This document shows positions 44,701-55,269 of a DNA stretch of 64,000 nucleotides, in pieces. A program made the translations under genes and the position numbers. The stretch is from Cristatella mucedo (Eukaryota > Bryozoa > Phylactolaemata > Cristatellidae). Every line of letters starts with the position of its first letter. The stretch's first letter is position 1. Location of the stretch: assembly GCA_009760855.2 (NCBI GenBank), contig WPIO01000070.1:597001-661000 (forward strand), written 5' to 3'. The notes beneath the pieces are model-generated. The model was not told where the DNA came from and searched no databases. It worked only from the letters and a program-made list of their open reading frames with translations.

Positions 44701-47700
44701 CCCTTTATGTCCTCTTAGGCTAACTAAGCAAATTCGGTTCTCTTAGGGCACTATACACATAGAATATATTTTTTATTACATTTAATTAATCCTTTGCTTG
44801 GCAATTCGGGAGTTTTAGATTGGTAGCCATCTGCCTAGGATTAGTCTCCAATTGCCTAGTCTTGGTCACTGTAGGCCGTCGGTGGAAAAACCAGGCTCTG
44901 CATTTCAGGAGATGCCCTCTGTTATTTTTTCAAAATGCATTCCACTATATCAAACAGCCTAGAAGTCAGTGTACGTCCGTTACTGAATATACGTGTCCAT
45001 AGAACAGTGAATTTCTCCTAAAGACTACCAAAGAATTTCTCCAAAGGACTTCAGCCAACCAACTTCAGTTTTAGGTTGACGCATAATTCGAATGGACAGC
45101 GCTGAAGCTTCTAAAGACTGCGAACTTGATGTGTCTGTAAGGGTCTGATTAAAGCAGGATTAAGGATTAATAAAAAAGTTTAGAAGTGATTTTAGTGAAT
45201 TGGGTCAGTGGCTGGTGGTTGGGGCGTTACCGGTGGGAACTTGCTATTTCTATTTAGAGGAGGCTGTAAATTCGTCGGTGAACTAATTCTCCTATGCTTC
45301 AATCCAACTATCGGTGGAGTACGTTCGATCCAGTAAGTTTCTCATTCATTTTCATTGTCAAGCTTCACATCCACAGCTTTTATTAATGGTACTTTTGTAA
45401 TAACGATTGTTTATGTGCATGGTTTTAAGGATCGTTAATGGTTGCTACGTGAATGCAGGATTTTTCCATTGGAATCTTTGTGTGCAAATGCAGTTTTATT
45501 TATTTTGAATACATTTTTAATCATTAGTGGTTTTAAATTAACATCCTAATTAATTAGCAGTCATTTATATATCCAGGTTGTGTAGTGTAATCGTTAGCTG
45601 GTTGTTATGTCTTTCAAACTCAACATGTTAAGCGAACAAAAACATCGAATCTTGCTACATACAGGCACGGTATTTGTTTGCCAAAATGCGTTCCTACGCT
45701 ATACAATTTGGTAGTTTCTTTTAATTGCCTCCTTTGATGATGGTCATTTATGTGTTTTGCCTAAAATTTTCTATGAGAGTACTGAGCATTTTAAGAGTTC
45801 TGAGTTATAGCTGGAAAGGTTTGTTGGAAGGTCTGCTGGAGGTGGTAAACATTTGTATAGGTTCACCGTGCTTCCCAAAACCTATTCATTTTTTTCGAAA
45901 GGTATGTTACCTAGCTTCTGGAGACAGGCAGTCTTCCTCATTAAACTGAGGGGAGACACGGGGAGGAGGAGGTGACCTGCACCAAAACATCCGCCTGCTT
46001 CGTTTTGACACGTGAGCAGCTAATCGGGGACACGTACCAATAACGACATGAGCGTGAGAAATAGTGAGAAATGAGCAAACGTCGAGCAGATGAGTCTGCA
46101 AGCAATGTGAGCCTGTGAGTTTCGAGGTCAACTGTGTATTTCAGCTTTGGCAAAGCCAATATCTTTCACTTGGACTCGATTTCATTTCTTGACGTCTTGC
46201 TTGCGCCTGTGTCACTCTAGCTCCGTGGCAGCAGTGATCGCATCAAATGCCAAACCATGGTCATCAAATGCACTCTTTCTTTTGACAGCCGTCATGTTTA
46301 CACGTGGGATTTGTGGAATCGGCAATCACATATGTGTAGGTGAGTGCACGAAGAGGATCCATAGAGTAGTGGATCCAGTGGGTCTGTGTCTACAGTATCT
46401 GATATCTACAGTATGTATGTATGTGTCTGGTATGTTGTTTCCCTGTCATGTGTAACTTTGCCTCTGCTTCTACTCGTCGAGATGAACTGCTGCTATGCTT
46501 GTTGTCATTGAGCCTGCTACTACTAATCATTCGACCTTCGACCTTGATTCTCCTTTGCAGCATATGTAAAGTACCTAGAAACAGACCGAGTTGTCTGAGG
46601 GCACTATATCAGATGCATTATTCTTATTCTTATATTATTATTATTATTACAACGCTAAACTAAACCTAAACCCGGGTCCTCTTAAGTCATTCCATGTCAT
46701 ACGACTATTTCTTCTGCTTAAATACTAGTGGTGACAGATGAATTTGTCAGCGGTCGCTAGGCTGTGGAACCTGCTTCTAAAACCTTTACCCATTGATGCT
46801 GTCGTCTCTCGTGCTGTCTAAATCAGACACTGCCTATCCAGCCGAAGCTTTGAGTGCATGACAAGAAATTCTCCGGCTTTACAACTACTTTATCCATATG
46901 GTTTGGATTGGAGTTTGGTGCTTCTGTTCCCAATTCATGGGGACCACTACATGTGTCTGCAATGGCTTCACAGAATTTCTTGAGCAGTCCTCCCACCAAG
47001 GAGTGAATTGCTACCACCCAATTTCGAAATATATCTAGTGAACGAAGTTACTCCACTCTAGATCGACCCAGGCAATCGTTGATAATAACAATAATATGAA
47101 GGCTAGGAGCAGGCCATATTTTAATAAACCGTGTGAAATTAAAAATATACAGCAAGATTCCAAACAAACCCTAAATTATGATGTGATCTTATCAGCACAT
47201 ATTCTCAGTCGTGGAAATCGTGGAGGGTGATTATTATTAGTGATCACGTTTCTGCTTCTTTTTGATGGGTCTATGCCTACCAGACTGATCGCCGTCGATC
47301 GTCGTGCTATAAGTGGTTAAGAGCAAATGCAGTGATTCTTTTTGCTCGTTGTGCTTTTTTTGTTGCTGCTGGTGCTCTGACTGTTGTAACAGCTGTAAAA
47401 GCTCACATTTGTTGCAGGTACCAGTTCTGGACAAATACTCGTCTTCCAGGTGCCTATGAGAGGCATAAATATTACTTTCGAGGAGTATTTGCAAGGTGAG
47501 ACAATACCGTATGCAAACATAAGTGCACTTTTTTGGGTAAAGTCAGCAGATAAAGGTTAGCTGATTTAACAGCCTCATTTATTTAGCAGCAGAGGAGCCT
47601 TAATGGCCATCAACACCACTTAGTTTGGGCAATAAAGGGTTACCTGCTAAAGGACTCAAACTCACGACCGGGATCGTGAAGTGCAAGCAACTTACCCCTG

Positions 47701-50700
47701 GGCAAAGACCCAGGGACAAAGAGCCGTACGACAAAATAATTCGACTCATCCTAATTTTGCATTCGCCAAAGCTGCTGGGATCCAGCACTCGTCTACACCA
47801 AGGCCGATTAGCTACCAGACATGTTGCACTTTTGGTATTCAGTGACCCAGAGTTCAGTACCAAGATGACAGGACTTGAGCCTCCTCCTCCGTGTGAGCAT
47901 ATTGGAAGTGGCATGCCACACTGCTGCACGGCACTGGGGACATGATAACACCGATGATAGCACAGTTGTATGCCGTCCTAGGATAATTAAATCTCTTTCT
48001 AGGCATATGCTGTAAAAAACGAAGCATCTCAATAGGGTTTGTTATAACATACACACTCTCAGCATGCATAAGCACCCAAAGGACAATTCACACAGACCCA
48101 GCAGATGCTGTAAGGAACAGATGCTTCTTTTTCGCTTCTTTTTAAAAGTTTTCTAGTCATGGGATGTCGTACGTCGGTCGAGAGTCAGTTCCAGGTGTTG
48201 GGGCATACGAACTAAAGGTCTCCATTTGATTCAAGGTTCGTACGAGGTACAGATAAACGACTTGGTCAGAAGACCACGCGGTACGATGCCTAGCCTAATT
48301 GGAGAGTTGTTGGGATGTGTAGGCTCGGGCAAGAGAATGAAGTTACCTAAAAGTGAGTGAACACCTTCAAGTTGATGTGCTGCTTGATGGGAATCCAGTG
48401 CAGATTTGGTTACAAGCAGTGTAATGTGGTAACTGTGTCTTACGGCAGACAAGCCTAGCTTCAGAGTTGTGCACTAACTGTAGGCACCTTAGGCACAGAC
48501 CGGTAGATACGTACATGCACCCGAAGTGAGTTTAGAGCTGACGAAATGTTTCAAATGGTATTGCCCAATAGTGGGACTTGCACTGCTGAGTTTGTACGAT
48601 TCCGAAAATTAAAGAAAAATATGTGCTAATACTAAGGATTATAACGAAAAAGTTGCCCATCCACGGAACAATCAACTGGTCTGAAGCCGAAGCAAGCGTT
48701 TGCTGCTTGAATCGTCCGAAAAAAGTACGGAATCTTGGATTTTTCTGCCCAAAGCAAGCAGTCGAACTTCAGTCTCAGGCCATCATTCTGGCCTGTCTTT
48801 GACATAGAATGCTCTGTACCAGATAACTATTACAGAAAAAACTAGGCGTTAACTCCTCTAATGTGCTTGAATTTCCAGCAGCAAATCGCTTTGATAGACA
48901 GTTTATTTGCTTCTTCACGGCATGTTTACAAGCTTCTCCGTTTGGCCAAAATTGCAGTATGTTGTTTTTAGGTCACACGTCTTCGATTGGAGCACTGGCA
49001 TGCTCCTGCGATCTAATGGCAAGCAGCGATGAAGAGGGCAGCATCGGCGTGTGGCAATACCAGAGCGGCAGCTTCCGTCAACTTACCAAGGTTCAGGGCT
49101 ATGGGTAAACATGTGAAGATCGTTTGTGCCCCACCCCTACGCTATCGGCATGTTTGTTAAACCAGTTTCTGATTTCATAGTAAACGTATCCTTTTATGCT
49201 GCACTGTATAATAAATTATATAAAATATAATAAAAAGTAATAAAATATAATGTAGCAGCATATAATAAAAAATATAATATATATGTGTGTGTGTGTGTTG
49301 TATATAGAAAATATAATGTAACGTATAATAAAAAGTATAATAAAACAGCTTTTGTTTCCCGAAGAGAAAGTGTTTCAGAAGTGGTCTTTCAGAAATGCCA
49401 TTCTCCCCATAATCCTAATGACTTCTTGTTAATTGCTTTGTGGCAGTCTCTGTTGCAGTCAAACAAGTACTATAATTGTATTATAATCAGTATTATTCTT
49501 AACATACTGTAATTGGGCTACGTGAGTGACTGCCTCATCACCCTTTGTCGGACTCATGCGTAAGCCGTTAGTTTCCGGTACCCCGAAGGTTGTGCAGGTT
49601 AACGGGCCCTAATCAGTATTGCTGCCTAAACTGTGTCCTTTGCTTTCTCGTTTTCCAGGAGCCCCTGCTCGTGCGTGGCCCTGTGGCAAAATTTACTCAT
49701 TGCCGGCTACGGATCAGGCCATCTGCGTGTGTTCTCCACCGACGACGTCAAGGCCGGGCAAAGATGTCCACTGCGCATCGAGGTGACTGCCCACGCGCGA
49801 TGGATCAACGGTCTCAGTTTGGCTCCACAGAACGGTCTGGTAGGTGGTGCCGCGTGCACGAGACCTTTGCGGCCCTTTGCGCCGTGCTTCATCAACACCT
49901 ACCTAGCATAGCTAGCATTTCAAATCGTGCGGCACCAAGCCACTCTCACTTATGTGACCCCTCCTTTGACCCCCTGCTATGATGAGGCATACGTCCCCAC
50001 CCTGCCGGGAAGCAAGCCTCCGAAGGCTTGCACTTGCCGCCTTCGAACGTTCAGCATTGGGTCGGTCGTTTGATCCCAAATTCTTGAGTGGCGTCAAAGC
50101 TCACTGTGCTGAGCAAATCTACTAAGGATTTAGGTAAGTTGCTACGGCTTGTGAGACTGTAGCTTCGTTTGTCCTTTTTGGTCTTATTCAGTGGCGGCTA
50201 GTCTTGCACGCACTGTTTTTGCCCTCAACTGCATCTGAAATGGCCTAGACTGCTGGTAGGTTGTTGTTTGTTGCTTTTAAAGGTCTCAGTTGACCATGCT
50301 TGCATTAAGCAGGCCAACGTGCAGCTATTCATTGGCATGCCCCTCCCCCCAGAAACACAAACCTACCTTTGCCAAAGCACTGCTGCTGTGCCGAGCAGGA
50401 CCGAAATTGCTTTTCCGTTTCATGTCCATCGCAATTCTAGCATTGCTTCTTCGTTCTCGACGTGCTTACTGCTGTAATTGCTGCAATAGCTTTCCCCTCT
50501 TTCTAATTCAATTACCGCATATACCGTACGATACACCTTTAAGAGAAATGGAGCTTACAGGGCTGCCTGGCACACTAAGTAGGTGCTGGAGCTGTAAATT
50601 GGAGGGTTAGCGTGCAGGCAGGCTGTAGGGCTGCATAGCTGCACAGGAAACAACTTGGCTGGCTAGTTGCCATTAAGTATGAAGAACCGATGATATTTGT

Positions 50701-51100
50701 GACTTCTTGTTGGCATATCATCATTTGCACCGACTCCTTCTTTTGCAGTGCTTGACAGTAAGCGAAGATACATTTGCCAGAGTGTGGCAGCTCCACTGTG
50801 GGCCAGATCCCAAGGTGAGGTCAGATTACTAGGTCAGACTATGCAAGTCAGACTGCTTTCCGACTTACGGTTGCATATTTGTACACACATCGACTTTCGA
50901 CTGCTACATCTACATTTCGTTGCACCAAGGTTTATTGAATCACAGATATTTCGTGTGTTCTGTAATTCCAGATATCTCTGGCGTTCGCCACGACCATTGC
51001 TGACACCCAAATCGTTGGAGGCTGCTTCACTAGGGACGACGGTTCAGGCTTTGCCACTGCAGGCTACGACCGTGCCGAAATACAAGTGTTCGAATGTTGA
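35792..51100 (+). CDS. WDR54: WDR54 homologue, WD-repeat protein, complete, nine exons
   Basis: Exons: 35792-36019, 40666-40728, 43313-43373, 46289-46339, 47418-47495, 48972-49104, 49659-49839, 50749-50814 and 50972-51100. Borders are GT-AG and phases fit, giving 329 residues (human WDR54 about 334). The order of motifs follows the human protein: MYRRRSEIALKASSSLLSNN at the start, RILVVATQKGVQMYEADG, HWHAFGS, AVMFTRGICGIGNHICVG, SGQILVF, GHTSSIGALA, DEEGSIGVWQY, LWQNLLIAGYGSGHLRVF, AHARWINGLSLAP, SEDTFARVWQL, IADTQIVGGCF and GYDRAEIQVF at the end. Several are WD-repeat strands, so the protein is a beta-propeller. WDR54 is a little-studied cytoplasmic scaffold, linked in mammals to EGF receptor and MAPK signalling. 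The start fits the human alignment and has a good Kozak context (CCCACCATGT). An in-frame ATG at 35741 would add 17 residues. Introns hold LINE, SINE and duplicated sequence. Confidence 0.95.
36318..36415 (-). mobile_element. LINE family B tail in WDR54 intron 1
   Basis: ATTATTATTA tail, hairpin and TTTGCTGCAAATTT-like 3' end on the minus strand, followed at once by unrelated sequence. Confidence 0.75.
36665..36815 (+). mobile_element. tRNA-derived SINE with a LINE B tail
   Basis: The A box is TTTGGTCTAGCGGTTAAGGTGC and the B box is GAGGGCTCGAGCTCC, about 30 bases apart as in a tRNA gene. About 20 bases later comes GAAGCGCCTGAATAGAG and TTCTCTTAGGGCGCT, then an ATTATT tail. This is the same 3' hairpin and tail as LINE B (for example 52614-52680). 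A SINE that shares its partner LINE's 3' end is a classic design. This copy looks complete. Confidence 0.8.
36880..37345. repeat. Intron duplication, copy 1
   Basis: The block shares, in the same order and orientation, the following landmarks with 39590-40060: GTTACAAAC-GGG, TTGGTGCAGCACCA / TAGGTGCAGCACCA, AGCAGAAAACG-like GCATCAGAAAACG, GTGGCCTAGAGC-CAAAT-AGCTCA, and CGCGAATAATGAATATC / CACGAATAATATGTATC followed by ATCTGGCTGATTTAG. The copies are about 2.7 kb apart in WDR54 intron 1. The sequence class is unknown. Confidence 0.65.
38165..39060 (-). mobile_element. Two LINE family A 3' fragments
   Basis: 38165-38325 and 38600-39060 each carry the minus-strand 3' end, GGAGAGTTTTGTA, CATTCGGTAGCC or its variants, and CAACAAAGAGAAAGTG. 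The second extends further, into the NSLPQF / DYGTSFSA and CVDNKLA region. The two are direct repeats of different age. Between about 37.35 and 38.16 kb I see nothing recognisable. Confidence 0.8.
39590..40060. repeat. Intron duplication, copy 2
   Basis: Partner of 36880-37345. See that entry for shared landmarks. It is clearly diverged, so the duplication is old. Confidence 0.65.
40737..40830. repeat. (TGC)n-rich trinucleotide tract
   Basis: Short runs of GCTGCTGCTG and TGCTGCTGCTG lie just after WDR54 exon 2. Long Ala/Gln/Ser frames on both strands derive from it. Confidence 0.9.
42290..42780 (+). mobile_element. LINE family B C-terminal fragment
   Basis: On the plus strand it reads LTNLRRLPVKQYVDFKMLSL, SSHSLAPAYSFEFISH and a decayed KPEYISL, parallel to the copy at 15.7-16.4 kb. 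It is in WDR54 intron 2. Confidence 0.7.
44545..44785 (+). mobile_element. LINE A 3' end followed by a LINE B-like tail
   Basis: 44545-44670 carries the LINE A end GCTACCGAATGCATACCGAA to GGAGATACATTACATTACAT. 44690-44785 carries a decayed LINE B hairpin (TTCTCTTAGGGCACTATACA) and AT tail. It is in WDR54 intron 3. Confidence 0.7.
46480..46650 (+). mobile_element. LINE family B tail in WDR54 intron 4
   Basis: TTTGCAGCATATGTAAAGTA, CCTAGAAACAGACCGAGTTG, then GGGCACTATA and a TTATTATTA tail. Confidence 0.75.
47555..47715 (-). mobile_element. tRNA-derived SINE (family II copy) in WDR54 intron 5
   Basis: On the minus strand it has an A-box-like CCAGGGGTAAGTTGC, the B box GAGTTTGAGTCC, the body AGTGGTGTTGATGGCCATTA and the end AAATGAGGCTGTTAAATCAG. 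Confidence 0.7.
47975..48560 (-). mobile_element. LINE family B 3' fragment
   Basis: The minus strand covers an AT tail, the hairpin arm, the 3' untranslated part and a decayed C-terminal coding part. 48340-48560 matches 63380-63560. Confidence 0.7.
49195..49345. repeat. AT-rich ATAATAAAATAT repeat with a (GT)7 core
   Basis: Imperfect units of AATATAATAAAA surround ATATGTGTGTGTGTGTGTTG. It is in WDR54 intron 6. Confidence 0.85.
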
Positions 51101-51666
51101 TCCAGCTTACTGGTTTACAGGCGTTCGAATGCTGGTCGCTGTCACAGCCGTGTGTGCCACACGAAAGTGATTTTGCAATGGGCAGCTGAGAATGAATTGG
51201 TTCTCTGTCTTGCTATTCTTTTTCACGACAGCTGTAGTCACAGAAGTCAAAAATTGTTTTCTTTGACGTGAATACGGTTGTAGTATGTTGTGACGTGTAA
51301 CATGATCGATAAGCCATGACCATCAGTGCACCTACCTACATTGTGGCAACAGGTGACTCAATCCAAGGTGTGCATCAATGGAAAATATAGACCTCCGGCA
51401 GAGATGCTTTAAAACACGATTCGTTGGTATAGAGCTGACAATCGATGCTGTTTAGGTCCTCTCATTGCAAGTGCTTTGTCTCCTTCTGGTTATTGATGCA
51501 CTACACTTGCAGCTAAGATTACCCAATTTCCTCGATTGATGAGATGTGATGCATAGTGGGACGACGAATTTTCATACTACTGCATTGTTTCTCTACGTAG
51601 TTTCATGCTTTTCTGACCCTGCTCGATCCGCTCACTTTCTGCTGTCAGTATTATCCATCCCTAATT

Positions 51667-51672
51667 ATTAAA
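51667..51672 (+). terminator. Possible WDR54 polyadenylation signal ATTAAA
   Basis: ATTAAA lies 566 bases after the stop codon of WDR54 and is the first good match to a poly(A) signal I see there. No transcript evidence is available. Confidence 0.35.
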
Positions 51673-52319
51673 GTAGGCGTTGTATTATCCCGGCGAGTAA
51701 ATTATTATTTAGTCACCTACGTTCTGTGGATCATTCGCCACTGACTTCCTGCAATAGCTGGAGCAGTGTATCGGGATTCCATATTTCGACCAATTTAGCT
51801 CGGGTCTGCACTGAAATGAGCGAGTGGAAGATTATCAGTGCCCTGTATTCATATAATATATGTCATTATGATGTGACGTTCAGCAGACTTGTTATTTGTT
51901 GGAAATAGCTTCGCGAATTGTATGCTAAGCTTGCAAACACTGACCGACATAGAAATTGACACTGACACACGGGGCAATGCAGACGATTAGATAGAAACTC
52001 CCTACTGCCTCCCGTAGACTTCAAAGACAGCAATCGTGTGGAGTTCGTAACCGGGCTATACAATTCCATCAGTCATTGATCTTCGAAGTTCAGAAATTAG
52101 TCTGTGCTCTTTAACTCTTGAGCAGTCCAGTCCACTTGAGCTGCGGATCAATTCCTTCTCTTGAGGCTTCGTTTTTCGGCCAAGACTTGGTGTCGCAGAG
52201 CAGTTACAATCACACTGGCTGCTTCTGAGGCATAATTTGTTGATGAGTGTGCCCAAAACGAAAGCAATTGCTTTCGGAGATGCACAACAATTATCGTCTA
52301 AGATGAACTCGGGACCTCA

Positions 52320-52680
52320 CTCTCTGCATTTAGTTCGTATGCTCCCAAAGCCTGGAACTCCCTCTCGACATGCGTCAGAACATCCCCTGACTTGACCACA
52401 TTTAAAATAACTTAAAAACACCTATTTAGGACAGCATTTAGTGGGTCCCTGTGATTCGTCCTTCATGTGCTTATGCGTGCTGACACTGTGTATGCTGCCA
52501 CTAACCACATTTGCATGCTGACCCTGTGCATGTCACCCCTAACCATGTTATTCATGTTTATCAAGCATGATATTACTCACCATTCAATCGCGTTTCCCTT
52601 TGCAGCAGATGCAAAGCGCCTAGAAAGAGATTGAGTTCTCTGAGGGCGCTTTATCAAGTGCATTATTATTATTATAGTGG
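52320..52680 (+). mobile_element. LINE family B 3' fragment, well preserved tail
   Basis: It carries the GCTCCCAAAGCCTGGAACTC coding landmark and the 3' untranslated part. The tail hairpin pairs AAGCGCC (52614-52620) with GGCGCTT (52645-52651) and has an inner AGAGA/TCTCT stem. An ATTATTATTATT tail follows. It is the clearest reference copy of the family tail in the window. Confidence 0.85.
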
Positions 52681-52879
52681 ATACTACCAGTTTTATGGAC
52701 AGACGAACCCAAATTCAAAAGCTTTTGCAAAAAGCAAACGAAGTATATTCCTAAGTGTGCGAAAAGGTCAGATGCACCATCCAACACCCCAATCGCGACT
52801 GCCGAGCTGAGTACCACTTCAGTAGGTGCTGCAGTTTTGGTCAGTATCGGCTGACTAAGCCGGATTTATTGCAAGGGGT

Positions 52880-53110
52880 CAGCTGTGGTCACGTGACCAA
52901 CCAGTCCTGCAGTGAGGAACTTTCTGCTTGTGCCTGTGAACCTGGCAATATCCAATCTCTTCTCTCTTATCGCCACGTGCTCGGGAGCAGCACTCACGAC
53001 GGCTACTACACCGGGACGTAGGCTCATTCGCTTGCATTGCTCTAGTACAATGCAATACAGCCGTCGTCGACAACGCTACAACTCGCTAGTGGGGGCTTCG
53101 TTTTTCATCG
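52880..53110. repeat. Dispersed element, copy 2 (single minisatellite unit)
   Basis: It matches the flanks of the 22-bp minisatellite element at 4840-5130 but carries one diverged unit, ACGTGCTCGGGAGCA, instead of five. It shows what the element looked like before expansion. Confidence 0.55.
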
Positions 53111-53199
53111 AGAACCCGAGCCCCTACAGAACGGAAGGTTTTTTTTTGAAGATGTGTATGGATTTTCAAACGTAATTTCATATAGACATCATGACAGCA

Positions 53200-53560
53200 T
53201 GGGCATTATTGCTATAGCGCACGCAAAGTCTTGGCGGCTTTCGGTATGCATACGGTAACCAGCCAGCACACTCCGTTTCACGTAACACAGCGACTGTGAG
53301 AAGAACAGCTGAACAGCCTTTAGTGGGCGGAGGAAAGGAAGTGAGACGTGAAAGCTGCAGAATGTTTGGAAACGATGTGTCGAGAGCAGGAGAGAAGCTG
53401 TAGCTGCATAGAAATTGTGGAAGCGACCTCCAGGGACTCTGGGACCAGCAGAGCAAAAGCTTCTACAATTAACGGTCGTCTGGCGAAAGTTCTTGGGAGG
53501 ACGTGACGGCACGAGGAAGCTAAATCCGGTGCAGCACTTCTGCTTGGTTTCAGCAAGAAG
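53200..53560 (-). mobile_element. LINE family A 3' fragment
   Basis: On the minus strand it reads decayed forms of the NSLPQFLRND-to-YSPTADYG region and the 3' end CGTATGCATACCGAAAGCC. Confidence 0.65.
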
Positions 53561-53944
53561 GAAAGCCACCAAGGTAAGGCCTTTAGGTAAGCCTAAAGCC
53601 TTAGGTAAGAGTATGAGGTGTGAGCACTTTCTTTTTTGTCCCTACTTGGAAAAAATGGGAGCCATCGAAGCTCCTACGTCAAAGGAGACAAATGCAGGGG
53701 TCAAGGAAGAGCGCTGGAGGATGTAGAAAAAGAGTTTTACTGACACAATAAAACGGCTGATTCGAGATACGGCAGAATATGTTGGCTGACAGCAAGTTCT
53801 GAACTTATGCCTGGGGTCGCCTATGATGTGGTAGGTGGAGTAAAGTTGAAGATTCCAGCTTTGCTTTCTGACCGTTAATGATCTGCGATGTAATGTTTCA
53901 TGAACAATTCCTTGAAATAGATGCTGTGCTGAAAAAGCATGGTG

Positions 53945-54480
53945 CAGGGCAACAATAATAATACATTTGTTCTAGTGACCTCCGAGAGCCCAATCTCTAT
54001 CTAGGCACTTGAAATTTGGTGCAAAGGATTGGAAGCACAATCGAATGTTTCGTGGTGGCAAATGGGTCAATGACAACAAGCAAGCATCAATTGCATTTTC
54101 CTTTGCAGCAAATGTAAAGCGCCTAGAAAGAGAGAGAGAGAGATTGAGTTATCTGAGGGGGCTTTATCAAGTGCATTACTATTGTTATTATTATTAAGCA
54201 TAACATGGTTAGAGGTGACGTGCACAGGGTCAGCATGTAAATATGGTGAGTGGCAGCATGCACAGCGGCAGCATTCATAAGTAAACAAAGGAGGAATCCC
54301 GTGGACCCACAAAATGCTGTGATAAATGAATGCATTTTAGCTTCTTTTTAAATGTCGGCAAAACAGGGGATGTTGTGACGCCGGTCGGAAGTGAGTTCCA
54401 AGCTTTAGGAGCATACGAACTAAAGGCACGGTCTCCTAAGGATTTTAGGCTCCTACAAGGACAGCTTTTTGGTGCAACAC
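53945..54480. mobile_element. Three alternating LINE B tails
   Basis: Minus (53945-54060), plus (54060-54195) and minus (54195-54480) fragments abut. The middle tail carries a short GA expansion, CCTAGAAAGAGAGAGAGAGA. No gene is seen between 53.6 and 54.9 kb. Confidence 0.75.
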
Positions 54481-54971
54481 AGGTTTTAATAGACTGAACT
54501 TTGACCTGTTGGTCAGCTTCAATGCAGCCAAAATAAGGAGCATTAACAAGTTAACTCTACATGCAGCAATCAGACAGTCAAGGCTGACCACTGAAAACGA
54601 TGCAAAACACAGCACAGAACGAAACTCACCTGTAGAATTGTTCGTTTTTGAGACGTCAGACTGTTCTCTCCACTACAGGCCTCGACAGTTCACGACCTGG
54701 TAGATCTCTGTCTGCATTGCATGTCTATAGGCTTAAAGACCTAGCGGCAGCAGCTGCCAATGTACGACAACGGTGACAATGCTGCGCAGCAGAGACAGCT
54801 GGTGAAGAAATGGAAACAGCCAGGGCACCATCTGACAAAGGACGAGGCTGCCAGCTCAAGCTCTCCTCTCGTGGTCACGCAAGAACAGCACACGAGCAGG
54901 ACAGGCAGCCTCACGAAGCTACCACAGCATCAATAAACAGACACATGCAAACCACCTGACGACGTGGTTCC

Positions 54972-54977
54972 TTTATT
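54972..54977 (-). terminator. Polyadenylation signal (minus) of the Lys-rich gene
   Basis: TTTATT on the plus strand reads AATAAA on the minus strand, 293 bases after the stop at 55270. A plus-strand AATAAA (54932-54937) lies 34 bases away, so a plus-strand transcript could end here too, but no plus-strand exon is seen before it. Confidence 0.6.
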
Positions 54978-55269
54978 GCATATGGAAGGGCTGTGCCTCA
55001 TGGAGACAATCAAAACCAGATGGGAGTATGGTGCATTAGGGTTAAAAAATAGGTGTCGTCCGGACGGTACCTAAGTCAACTTAGCATGACCAGGTAACGA
55101 CAAAGGTATAAAAAACTTTTGAAATCGTTCAGAACGGACCATCTGCAGTCCATTCAATGCATACTTCGGTCATCGGTCAGTGTCGGCAGGTGTCAGAGTC
55201 CAGTCGTGTGCACGGCCCAGAGCTCGGAGACCCGGTGCTCGGAGGCTGATAGAGTGTCAGGCTGATCGA

